From positions 2,666,001-2,730,000 of the forward strand of contig JBLDXI010000017.1 in the NCBI GenBank assembly GCA_047495785.1: a stretch of 64,000 bases of DNA. The letters run 5' to 3'. This DNA is from Lepidodermella squamata (taxonomy: Eukaryota > Gastrotricha). The notes beneath the pieces are model-generated. The model had not been told where the DNA came from. It searched no databases and was given only the letters and a program-made list of their open reading frames with translations. How positions within the stretch are numbered: the first letter of the stretch is position 1; every line of letters begins with the position of its first letter. Below are positions 48,401 to 59,024 of this stretch, piece by piece. The translations under genes were made by a program, and so were the position numbers.

Positions 48401-51400
48401 CGCATTAAGAACGTCAAAGGCGAAACGCCGCTTCATGCCGCTGCGAAGAATAACCAGCCGAAAATGGTTGAATTCTTGCTAAAACACGGCGCCAGGGTCG
48501 ATGATGAAACGACCGATGCGAGCGGAGATTTGCCGCTACATTCAGCTGCAAGTTCTGGCCACGTAGCAACCGCTAGGGTTCTGCTTAACCTGAACCCTGA
48601 CCAACTCGAGCTTGGCAACCGGGAGAACAAAACGCCGCTATGTTTAGCCGCTCGTTCAGGTCAAATCGATATGATCAACTTTTTGATTTCTCGAAAGTCG
48701 ACCCTCGACAAGCGGTGTCGTTATGGCCTAACAGCATTTCTGTTCGCCGTAAAACACAATCAGTTAGAAGCCGCTCAAATCCTACTTAAGGCTGGGTCTT
48801 TGATTTCGGCAAAATCTGACTCTGGCTCGCATTCAGATTCAGCGATGCATCTCGCTGCTCGCTACGGACATGTTGAAATGGCTCGATTTTTGCTTAAAGA
48901 ATCGCCTGCTTTTCTCGAGGCATTGAATGGCGATAGTAACACACCCATCCATGTTGCTGCTTCGTCCGGGCACGTAGGCGTGGTTAAATTTCTCGCGGAA
49001 AGCGGGGCTAATATAGCTTTCAGAGGCAATGCCACACTGACACCGTTCTTAGAAGCCGCTGCTGAAAATCATCATCAAGTCATGAGTTATCTACTCGAAA
49101 TTGGGGTGTCTCTATTCGAAACTTCTGATGACGGGTTAAGGAATCAAGCCATTCATCTAGCGGCCCTGAAAGGCCGGCTGGAGACGGTCATCTTTCTGGT
49201 AGAACGTAACTCGAGCTTACGCGAGGCAGAAAACGGCAATGAAGAAACATCATTATGGCTTGCTGCATCAGCGAGCCACCTTAAAGTTATGAAGGCTCTG
49301 CTGGAAAAGGAAGCAAATATCGAGAAACGTAACAGACAAGGCCTAACTCCTTTACTCGGAGCTGTTTATAATGGAAAATTGGACTCTGCGCGATTTTTGA
49401 TTGAAAATCAGGCTGAAATTGATGCGGTCACATATGCGTCTACTGGCTCTCACACTATCATGCATCTAGCGGTTATGAGTGGTCGAAAAGAAATCATTGA
49501 ATTTATCCATCAGCAAAAGCCGCAAATGTTGGAAAAAGTGAATAGTAACGGCGAAACTCCGCTGTGGCGTGCTGCTTATCTAGGCGAGTATCAAGCCAGT
49601 AAAACCTTACTTGGGCTCGGTGCTAACGCGGGGATTCGCTGCAAGTCTGGTTGGACGCCGTTAATGGCAGCCGCTAGCCGGAATCGCGAGCAAATTTGCA
49701 AAATGCTATCCCTAGGCGTCAACTTCCTGCATCATCGCCTCGACGCAGCGACTGAGGATTCAGAGCAAAATCGGCCTGTTCACATTGCGGCGCTATTTGG
49801 CATGGCCGAGGCATTGACCTTTCTAGCTGGTATACAACCTTACGCTGATAGAAAGAACGCATACGGCGAAACCCCGTTGTGGAAAGCCAGTTTCGGCGGT
49901 CATTTGGATGTTGTAAGACACCTTGTTGAAGCCGGCTGTACGTTGAACGCAGTCGGTCGCCAGGGAATGACGCCACTTCACGCCGCTGTTGCCAACAATC
50001 ACTTGCCTGTTGTTGATTATCTACTGCAGAACCGTGCTGATTTGATGGCACGGACTAGTGATCGAAATTTCACGGCAATTCAACTGGCTGCCTCGCTAGG
50101 ACGGGTTGAAATTGTTCAATATTTTGTGAATAAATCGAAAAGTTTACTTGATTTGGATCGCGAAGTTGGAACGGCACCGATGATTGTTGCGATTCATTCG
50201 AAGCAAACTGATGTTGTAAGAGCGTTGATGGCGTTGGGTGGGGATTTCTCCATTCGAGACCAACATGGCAGAACTGCCATTCACGTCGGTAAGTCGTTCA
50301 CTTCGTTCTTACCTGGGATGGAAGTTATTAGTGAAAATTGAGAACGGTAATTGAATGATCAACCTTAATGTAGGGTGCTGAATATCTGGACCACTAAAAT
50401 TGAGTTACCAGTTGTTACATTTTTCCGTTTCTCATCTATTCCGGCCTTTTCTTTTCTTGATCGATACAGATGCCCTTTATAACCATGAAGTTTCTTATCT
50501 TAGCCACCTGGTACCTGGTAGACCAATTTCACCTAAATTTTTTCTCTGGGAAATCTGATACTGGAGCCTCAAATTTAGTGTTGGAACTCTACAATTTATG
50601 ATTTGCACTGGGAAAAATGCAGGGGCGTAAGGCGTAACCAGCTGGTTGTTTTGGTTGGTGGTTTCAAACAACTACCAAAATTAAAACTTAAAAACCGCTC
50701 TTCAGTCTATTTTCACTAGAAAATGGCTCAAATTACTTATAATGTGGAGAAAATGCAAAATTCCCAAAAAATATCCGGAATGTCTCGGACCCAAGTATCG
50801 CGGAACCAAATTTGCCTGTTGCGGAACTTAATTTTAGATAAGTCAAAGGTCGCTTTTCGAATATTTCTACGAAATTCAGGGATTGTTTTGAGTAATGTGT
50901 CCTATACAGAATTTTACGCTGAATTCAAAGATGATTTATTCAAAATTATGCCGATTGATCATAAAATTTTCGAAAGTTCCGAAAGGCCCAAATTTGAAAA
51001 TTGAAAATGCCATAATTTGGTTCCGTTAACAGTCAAATTTGGTTCCGCTAAAAGTAAGACCCAACATTGCTCGCTTCTAACCCTGCTCAATGCATGGCTA
51101 ATTCTCAATTCGTTTGATTAGATGGCCGAATAAGCGCGCATCTATGAAAAGAATAGGAATTTATTATAATGTAAATAGCACCATAATTTTGAAATTCGTT
51201 AGTGAGAGCCTTTCATGTTGCTTCTATTTTCAGCGGCCGCTGCTGGGGACCTAGTAATTGTGGGAAAGCTGAAAGAATACGGCGCCGATCCAGCGCAGAA
51301 GAGTAACTCAGAATCCGGCGATAATCAAGGTTCCGCCATTCATGGTGCTGTATTGAACAACCATTATGAAGTGGTGGAATATCTACTTCAGGCAGACCCG

Positions 51401-54400
51401 AAATCTTCTGAACTCGGAGACAAAGATGGTAGAACGCCACTTCGAATTGCTGCCGAGCTAGGCTTCTTGCCGATTGTAAACTTATTAGTCACTCATGAAG
51501 CTGATGTTGAAGCTGCCGATCAATTGGGCCGAACGCCGTTGATGGCAGCGAGCTGGAATGGGCACATTGCTGTCGTGAAATATCTGGTAAATCGTGGCAA
51601 AGCGAAAATTCTGGCGAAGAGCAGCGCGGAAGACGGCGCAAATTCAGCTATTCATCTGGCTTGCGTCGCGAATCAACTTGAAGTTGTGCAATTTTTTGTC
51701 ACTCGCAAACGGCAAAGCGTGGAGGACACGAATGGCAACGGCTCAACGCCGCTGTGGCTTGCAGCTTACCATGGCCAGAAAGATGTTGTCGCTTATCTTC
51801 TATCGAAATCCGCTGCTATCAATAAGCCAGATTCAAAGGGTTGGACGCCGTTGATGGCAGCTGCCTCGCGAAATCAAATTGAAGTTGTTAAAGCGCTGAT
51901 CGCATCTTCGGCCAATCTGGACGTGAAAACTCGCGATGATAAGATGGAAACTGCTCTGCATATCGCAAGTTCAGCTGGGCATGTTGAAGTTGGCCAGTTG
52001 ATGGTAAAGGCTAAGCAGAAACTGATTTCAGCTGTTGATATCAACGGCGAAACTCCATTGATTCGAGCCGCCTCAATGGGCCGTCTTGCGTTTGTTGATT
52101 TTCTTCTGAAGAACCGCGCCGATGTGAATGCTATGGCGAAAAATGGTTGCTCTGCCTTGATGGCAGCTGCGAAGAACGGCCATGATTCAGTTGTTTCCCT
52201 GCTAATTGAAAACCGAGCCCAAATTCATGGTTACGACAGTGATGGCAGGACACCTTTGATGTGGGCCGCTCGAGAGGGCGCTGTCAACGTGGCTCGGGCG
52301 CTTATTAAGGGTGGAGCGAAATTGGATATTACTAGTAGGAATGAGCTGGACAAGGGCGGTATGGCGATACATTTAGCTGCTAAAAATGGCCAGGCAGAAG
52401 TTGTTGAAGTGCTACTGCAGTCTGACCGCAGTCAACTGGAGGCCGCTAACGATTTGAAGCAGACACCTCTGCTAGTTGCTGCTCTTCATGGTCACCTTTC
52501 GGTGTTTCAGAAGCTTATAAAGTATCCCGTTAACATAAACACTCGCGACTCTGAAGGTAAGCCATCAGCGTCTGCTCATTCCTCTGCAAAACTCTCAGCC
52601 GAAAAACTGAATGATGAAATTATCTGCGAAAATTGCATTAAGCTGGAATTTTTGAAATTTTCAAATCACCGTAAGGCTGGGATTTTGGATACTTGAGGCT
52701 ATGAATGCCATTTGATCACTTGGATTTTTGCTTAATGAATTTTTCCCGTCTCATTGGCGTTGGTTTGACATAAAAATTAAGATGGCTGGAGCAAAATATA
52801 TCTGAAAAAAAGAATGAAAATGCTACTAGCCGATTCGATTTTCGATTTTTTTACCTTGGAAAGAAACTGTTTACCTTGTTACGGTATCTTCTATTTCTCA
52901 TTTATTCCATTCGTAAGAATTCAGAGTTGTAGAACTTGAAATTTTTCAGTTATTGAAAATAATTTAGGCCTGATTCTTCGCTAAAATTGTGTCTGGGTCC
53001 ATTCAGTTTTGTGTTGCCTTTTAACAGGGAGGAACGCCATGTTGTGCGCCGCTGCTGGTGGCTCTGTGGAAATCGTGCGATCGCTGCATCGGGATCGCTA
53101 CGCCCGGCTTGATTTACGATGTGACGATGGCAGTTTCCCTCTCTTATTGGCCGCAAAACACGGTCATCTGGAGGTTGTCCAGTACCTGTCCGAACACAGC
53201 GGACACATGAAAGAGGAGCGCAACAAAGCCGGTGAATCGCCTGTTTGGGTTGCTTCCTACTACAACAGGCCTAATGTCGTCAACTACTTGGTGGATCGTT
53301 ACGTCCGACTCGATGTTGGCGACAACACAGGCCGATTGCCGATTCACGCTGCTGCCGCTCAGGGTAACGTCGATTGCATTCGAGAATTGTTGCAGTCGAA
53401 GCGCCACGAAAACGCGGGAACTCAGGCGCAAGTGACGTCGACAGGCTATCTGCCCATTCATTTCGCGGCTGAAAGCGGGCATCTGAAAGCTGTTGAATTT
53501 CTGCTTGCAGTGAACAAAAACGGCCAGTTGGAGGCGACGAATCGTAACCAGGAGACGCCGTTGTTTCTTGCAGCTGGCAAATGTCAATTCGAAATTGCCG
53601 ACTTCTTGATCTCGCAGGGCGCTAATGTCGACTTCAAAAATCAGCACAGGACTGAGATGACCGCGCTGATGATTGCGGTGCAAAACAATTGCTTGGATGT
53701 TGCGAAAATTCTCGTCAAAAAAGGCGCGAACCCGGCAGCTCGTAGTGGCATGTCAAAACTCAGAGCAATGCCTGTTCATTTTGCAGGTAAATTTTCTCTT
53801 GTCTTATCAGCTTGAATTGAGATGATAATTTGATCGGTTGGTTCGAATATTTTTATTCGATTTTGGATTTACTTGAGTACCTCCTGGGACGTGAACCTGA
53901 GTATCGAAGTCGCAAAGAATCGGCAAAATTTAGTGCTGAAACCTCAATTTTGGTGCTTCAAGAAATATTTATACCCATTTTGAATTTCCAGCTTCTAATG
54001 GTTGTCTGAATGTTCTGGAGTACTTAGTATCGCTGGACAAGAGTCTTTTGGAAGCTCATGATGCCCGGCTCTCAACGCCCCTCGCAGAAGCGGCGGAGCG
54101 TGGTCAAGTTTCGGTTGTGAGTTGGCTCATCAAAGCTGGGGCCAATTTGGACGCAAAAGCGATGAACAACGTAACGGCTATCTGGCGCGCGGCAGCCAAT
54201 GGCCACGTCGATGTTGTGAAACAGCTCATCGAAGCCGGTGCTGATCTCGAGCCGCGAGACATCAATGGCCGCACACCCCTTCTTGCAGCTTCAGGTAACA
54301 AACGGCTCTCGCAAATCTTAAAATTAAACCTACCTGCTTTTTAAGGTGGAATTTATCAAATTTAATTCGATTACCTAGCAACTTGTTCGCTAATTTGAAC

Positions 54401-54664
54401 CGTTTTTATTTAGCCGCCGGTCACCTGGGCGTCGTTCAGCTGTTGATAGAGAGCGGAGCTTACTTTTTGGCGGCTAGTTATGATCGCGATGCCGAATCGT
54501 CTGCTTTACATCTGGCCGTACATTTCAATCGAGTCGAAATCGTGCGATATCTAGTCAAAGCTTGCCCGCGCCTGCTGACAACGCGCAACAACCAGTGGTA
54601 CACGCCTCTGGCCCTGGCCAAAGCCGAGAACCAGACTCACTTGATCGAATATCTTTCAAATTAA
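39413..54664 (+). CDS. Giant secreted ankyrin-repeat protein, copy B (complete, 4352 aa)
   Basis: Ten exons: 39413-40221, 40277-43869, 44100-46151, 46210-46509, 46564-47322, 47379-50288, 51234-52556, 53028-53786, 53992-54294, 54414-54664. Their summed length is 13059 nt, which closes exactly to 4353 codons. The start ATG 39413 gives a signal peptide (MITRLLLLICLNLFGGIHAG). From about residue 25 to the C terminus there is only ANK sequence, on the order of 120 or more repeats, ending in ANK without tail, anchor or catalytic domain. All junctions after the first are phase 1, inside the first ANK helix (for example TPFHA then AAANGH). Two repeats in three share longer-range signatures (DGxNxAIHLA, TPLWLAA, GWTPLLAAA). 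Copy A at 1-14457 matches exon for exon, with two introns fewer and one more. The product would be an extracellular solenoid several times longer than typical ANK proteins. Confidence 0.9.
50800..51047. repeat. 248-nt inverted-repeat unit in an ANK intron (MITE-like)
   Basis: The 945-nt intron 50289-51233 contains 15-nt perfect inverted arms: GCGGAACCAAATTTG at 50800-50814 and its complement at 51033-51047. A further near-copy of the right arm lies at 51013-51025 and a partial one of the left arm at 50821. The open frame over this unit (50723-51004) has no homology to its surroundings and is not called. Confidence 0.5.
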
Positions 54665-55631
54665 CTGAATTTTATTATTAAATTTTAATGCTGTTTCTTC
54701 CGTCGGATGGATGATTAGTCTTTCAAATCACACCGCTCAATTTTGATATATCCTGGATGTTCTATGTTCAATTTTATCTTTCTAAATATAATGGATCTCG
54801 AGTGAAATTATGAATAAACATAGCTAGCTTTAAATTATCAGTTTCCCAGTTATCGAGTCGGAAACGTAGCAGGGATACAGGCGGTTGATAAAGATCAAAG
54901 CAAGATCCTTCGATTCAGGGTTTTTCAGGTTTTCCCACCTGACACACTTGACCGCATCATGTTTCAGCCACATATTGATTTCGGATAGCTATCAACTGGT
55001 TCCCGCATAGTTGTGTCAGTTAAAATGGAGTACCTAATATCCGTCAGTTTGACTAATGTCAAATCAAAATTGGTTGAATTTCAGCGATTGAATGTGTCCG
55101 TTTTTAGGTTACAGTGTTCACGTGTAGGTCATGCGAGTGTCAAAGCGCTCAACTCATCAGATGGTGGCGGTTGTTGTAGCTAGCGCGCATTTTGTCGCAC
55201 TCTCTCGGCCGAATAGCCTGTGGTCAGTGTGCGCGCATATAGCGATGGCCTGGTTTGGGACAGCTGTCCGAAACTGGGGCGTGCTAACAGCTATGCGCGC
55301 GCGCAGTATTACAATACGCGGCACGCTAGCTATATTTACTTGCCGACCGCCGAGTATCGTGAACGAGCACGTGAAGCGCACTATAAATAGCGCTGCCCAC
55401 TGGCCACTCGATCATTCATTCTCTTTTCTCTCTGGCTTTAATTTAGAAATTAGTTCCTAGCTTTTACCAAAAATAGCCCACGCTCTTCTATTTTCGGATA
55501 ACTTGATACATTTTTTCGACTGGCGTTGTAGAGTTTTATTGAATGTTACTTGGCTTCAAGAGCCTTGACGGCTCAACATCACCCAACCTTGCAATTAATT
55601 TCACAAAACAGCTGCCTAGTCGCAAGCAACC
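54665..55631 (+). promoter_or_regulatory. Upstream region of the 55632 gene with TATA box
   Basis: No gene is supported in this 1-kb gap. A TATA box (CTATAAATAG) lies at 55381-55390, with an initiator-like TCATTC about 30 nt on, near 55412. About 220 nt of 5' UTR would follow. An AAAACAG site about 17 nt before the ATG may be a splice acceptor. Upstream, 55225-55320 is rich in GCGC. Confidence 0.5.
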
Positions 55632-56122
55632 ATGTCGCTCATCCTACATTTAGCGGCCGACTTGGCCGGCCACGCCGCTGCTCACTTTGTTGCTCAAGTT
55701 ACGATGAACGTCGCCAGTCGCGGTCTTCTCTACCTCATCTGGCACCATCGCGAACATGCCATCGAGGCCATGCAGCAAATCTTGGAGGCGGCCGGTACCG
55801 AGGGTATGGAATACATGACCCCGCCGTTAACTTGCCCGCAATACGAAGAAATTAATTGGCTGTCGCTGCCAGATGAATGCAAATGCGTTTTGTTCAAACC
55901 GGCTGCCTTTGTCTTCCATCACAAGGTAAAAGAAATTGCCGTTTTATTTCGATTTGATAATTATTTCATCTTTTCTCATTTTAGCTTGTTCCAATCAAAG
56001 GCGTTTTCTGTGTTATGGTCCTGGCTGGTGGCAGCTTTTTGGCCTACGCTTTAATCGAAGATCTCGCCGATGAAGTCGCTCAACATCTCAAAAAGCACCA
56101 CCGCCCTTGCTCATACGGCTAA
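55632..56122 (+). CDS. Small unrecognised protein (143 aa), possibly membrane-associated
   Basis: Two exons (55632-55925, 55985-56122; intron 59 nt, ending in CATTTTAG). It begins MSLILHLAADLAGHAAAHF. A hydrophobic stretch near residue 100 (PIKGVFCVMVLAGGSFLAYAL) could be one membrane helix. His residues are frequent (WHHREHA, FVFHHK, LKKHHRP) and the loop LSLPDECKCVLFKP has two Cys. A metal-binding role is possible but not shown. No family was recognised. It has the best core promoter in the window. Confidence 0.65.
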
Positions 56123-56688
56123 TATTTGCATTTCACCGCCACACTTTCGGGCGAAAAATCGAAAAAATAACTGACTTTTGTTTTATTTTATCATTTTTTC
56201 TGTGCTCTCTCGCGCATCCAAGCTGATGCCATTATCAACTGCCGAGCTCAATTCTTGTTTCAGCTACCTCTTTGCCGTGAAAAATATGGCTCATCTCACA
56301 TTTTATTTACCTAGTATGCTTCGTGCAATACCCACTTAACAAAACTTTGTTGTCGCTTTTCTGGTTTCGTTTCATGTCAAGTGGGTAACACTTCGACTTA
56401 TTGCGGCTGGAGTCTTTTAAATCGAGCTCGCACTTTATCATTATTTACCACCTGTTTGCAACATTTCCTAACTTGAGGAATAATGATATCGACTTGATGG
56501 CATCGCCATCTCACCAGCTATTGTGTTTCAACGATTTTTCTATACAAATAAATTTTCTCTGGCACTTAAAAATTTTATTTGGCTCGAAAAATAATCAGTT
56601 TCGTTCTGGAAGATCACAAAATAAGCGAAAATAAATCGCTGAAAATAATGAGTATAAACAAAAAATTCGAAGAACAGATTCAATGTTG
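56123..56688. other. Convergent intergenic region
   Basis: Lies between the 3' ends of the 55632 gene (plus) and the PRISE gene (minus). AT-rich; nothing supported. Confidence 0.5.
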
Positions 56689-57915
56689 TCATTTTGATAT
56701 TAAAATCGGCGGAATAACGTTGCTCTGTTGAAGTTCCTTGAACGCCGTGACAAGAGACTTCAGAGTATCAGTAGTTTTATTGAAACCGAGTTTTTTAACT
56801 TTAACCAGCGAAGCGTAGCAGTCGAAAGGCCGAGTCAGGGTCACAGTAATCGCCGGCCAAACCGCAGTTTCACCGAGGTCGCGCGGTGCTATCAAGCCGT
56901 ATTGATCAACAAGTTTGGCCCAGTGTTCCTTCACAACCGGATCTGAGACAAATTTCACCAAATTAAACGGCTCATCCAACGAGAATTTCACGTCGATTTT
57001 CGCCGCTAATTTCGGCCAAAGATCACGCCATTTAAAGGACTCGCCATTCGTACAATTTAGTGCAGGAATGCCTTGGCAATCCAACAGTTCCTTATCCTTC
57101 ATTTTTTCGCTCGATAATTTCGCAAGCCACGACATTTGTTCGGCTAGAATTTTCGAATCACTCAGGTCATGAGTCGCGTCTAACGAGGCATTTTTAGGCG
57201 ATCCATCCGGAGAGTCAGGAAAGGCCAATGGGCGATTTAACGATTTTATCAATGTTAGAAAAATGGCTAGGCCTGTGCCGAAATTGAAGAAGGACGACCG
57301 CTGAACTGAAACCCCGACAATTGGACCCGGTCTTAGCACAACCCATTCAGGCCATTGCCGCTTCTTCACGCTATCTTCCCATCCGAAATAAAAGTTTTTC
57401 GGGGCCGAATGCCTAACATAAGAATCTTCGTCGTAAGGAGATTTGTAATCCTGAAAGAGTTTTGGTCCCAGGTGAATTCCGTAACACTTAGTGCCTTCGA
57501 GTAATATCAACCGAGGTAGGTTATTCTTTCGAATGAGGCCGACTGAATTCAGAAAATTATCCAAAATTTCGCAATTAATTTTGTATTCGTCATCCTTCGA
57601 ATCAGGTTTCGGTATCCAAACGCAGAAGAAAATGTGAGTAATGCGCGATAAAATGTCAGTTCCTATTTGATTCGCGAGTTGCTGCGGGTCGCCTGTTGTC
57701 AAATCAGCGGAGATGAAGCGGACGACGAATGACATGGTTTTACTGCGTTTCGTTACTTCGAGTCTGGTTCCAGGCCCCCTGGACAGCCCGACTATTTCCG
57801 TCCAAGTTGAATTCTTCTCCGAATCGGCGATCAAATGCGAGACCAACGCTGACCCGGCAACTCCGGTGCAGCCAACAACTAGGGCGCGAAGTTCTGGTGT
57901 GTGATGTGTCGACAT
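56689..57915 (-). CDS. Intronless PRISE-type short-chain dehydrogenase/reductase (408 aa)
   Basis: One uninterrupted frame from ATG 57915 to the stop at 56691-56689. The fold is an extended SDR. It has an NAD(P)-binding GCTGVAG loop right after the first strand (LRALVVGCTGVAG), a TKCYG segment where PRISE enzymes have their conserved Lys, and APKNFYFGWED where they have the NFYY..ED catalytic Tyr block. VLRPGPIVG follows. PRISE (progesterone 5-beta-reductase/iridoid synthase-like) enzymes reduce enone C=C bonds with NADPH and are best known from plants, fungi and bacteria. The lack of introns in a window where nearly every gene is split, together with that distribution, suggests acquisition by transfer or retroposition. 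No poly-A remnant was checked. The substrate is unknown. Confidence 0.82.
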   Translation of the reverse strand: MSTHHTPELRALVVGCTGVAGSALVSHLIADSEKNSTWTEIVGLSRGPGTRLEVTKRSKTMSFVVRFISADLTTGDPQQLANQIGTDILSRITHIFFCVWIPKPDSKDDEYKINCEILDNFLNSVGLIRKNNLPRLILLEGTKCYGIHLGPKLFQDYKSPYDEDSYVRHSAPKNFYFGWEDSVKKRQWPEWVVLRPGPIVGVSVQRSSFFNFGTGLAIFLTLIKSLNRPLAFPDSPDGSPKNASLDATHDLSDSKILAEQMSWLAKLSSEKMKDKELLDCQGIPALNCTNGESFKWRDLWPKLAAKIDVKFSLDEPFNLVKFVSDPVVKEHWAKLVDQYGLIAPRDLGETAVWPAITVTLTRPFDCYASLVKVKKLGFNKTTDTLKSLVTAFKELQQSNVIPPILISK

Positions 57916-58030
57916 GATTTAAACACCTATAATGCAACGAAAAATCACAGTAATAATTTCATTCGTTCGGAAAATTTTATTATTTTTTGAAGAAATTCAT
58001 CTCCTCCTCATCCTCGCAAATACTAAGATT

Positions 58031-58793
58031 ATGCGTTCTTTTAAGAATGATCCCAGTTGGCTAGATTTTTCAAAGAGCTGTAAGATTTAGTGTAGTAATA
58101 TCTGAATCGAGACTGCGCACACAGAAAAAGAGACAATTTAGAACACTCACTGAGAAACTCACAGCGTCGAATATGCACCGATTCTTGATTTATAGTAATG
58201 ACCAATAAAACACGTAGCTCAAACAGCAATTCGAATAAAATTACTTGATACCGATAGATAAAGACCAGCTAAAATGTGAGATTATTATCATGAAAAATAT
58301 CCGCAAATAAAAGAAAAATTAAAACCAGAAGAAGAGCCGTTCTTCCGTCTGCAACTTTTCAAATTAGATCAGGCACATAGTGAAGTAAGAAAACGCAAAC
58401 AAAATATCAAAAAGTTGCAAACGAAAAAGATTGTTTTTTTTCACTCAAGTTGTCCCGGGAATTTAAAGGAAACTGGCCTCCATATATAGCGCAATCCGCC
58501 AGGAAATTTGTAAATATTTCATTATTTCCGATAGGCACACATTTAGAAAAATAAATAGCAACGCCCATTTCCATATTATACTATAATACATGGCAGAATC
58601 TACCGCAATACAAATAAACTACCCAGTAAAGGCACGTTCTTCACCTAAGCGGGTTTCCTTGTGCAAAAGCGTCAACAATTGAGAGAGCGCATCCGGCGCG
58701 AGAGAAAAATTGCAGCTGAAAATCGACAGATTACACAGATCCATGATCGTTATATACAATTTAAAGCAAGAATTGAAAATGATAAGTGATAAT
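58031..58793 (+). CDS. Coiled-coil gene with small exons (structure unresolved)
   Basis: No long frame exists, but several stretches on this strand read as charged helical protein. 58031 starts MRSFKNDPSWLDFSKS. 58098-58205 gives SESRLRTQKKRQFRTLTEKL. 58335-58430 gives HSEVRKRKQNIKKLQTKK. 58649-58793 gives QKRQQLRERIRRERKIAAEN and ends in TGA. AATAAA follows at about 58901. Acceptors and donors exist around each piece, but I could not find one set that keeps the frame throughout, so exon borders are not given. It would converge with PLC beta. A coiled-coil structural role is the only inference. Confidence 0.35.
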
Positions 58794-59024
58794 ACGGGGC
58801 GAAATACTGCAAAAATGCTGACTAGGAATGAAGTTTTACTGCTGCTAAAATGTACATTAATTTTTTCCGGCCCAAACGAGCGGAAAAGCAGTAGAAGTGC
58901 ATAATAAAGCGAAACGGAAAATTGACGGCGATTTTTTTTTAGTTCGAAATTGAAGCTCATAAAATGAAGCTATAAGCATTATCACGGATCAGAAAATTTG
59001 ACGACTAGGTGAGAAATTATGCAC

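Noticed and set aside
50723-51004. Open frame in the long intron of copy B
   Set aside because: Lies over the inverted-repeat unit, within an intron whose flanking exons join in frame without it.
1-54664. Latrotoxin-like toxin genes
   Set aside because: Latrotoxins have a large helical N-terminal region before about 13-22 ANK repeats. Here ANK repeats begin right after the signal peptide or after Sushi modules, and no such region is seen.
55131-55460. Open frame upstream of the 55632 gene
   Set aside because: Contains the TATA box and initiator of that gene and looks non-coding.
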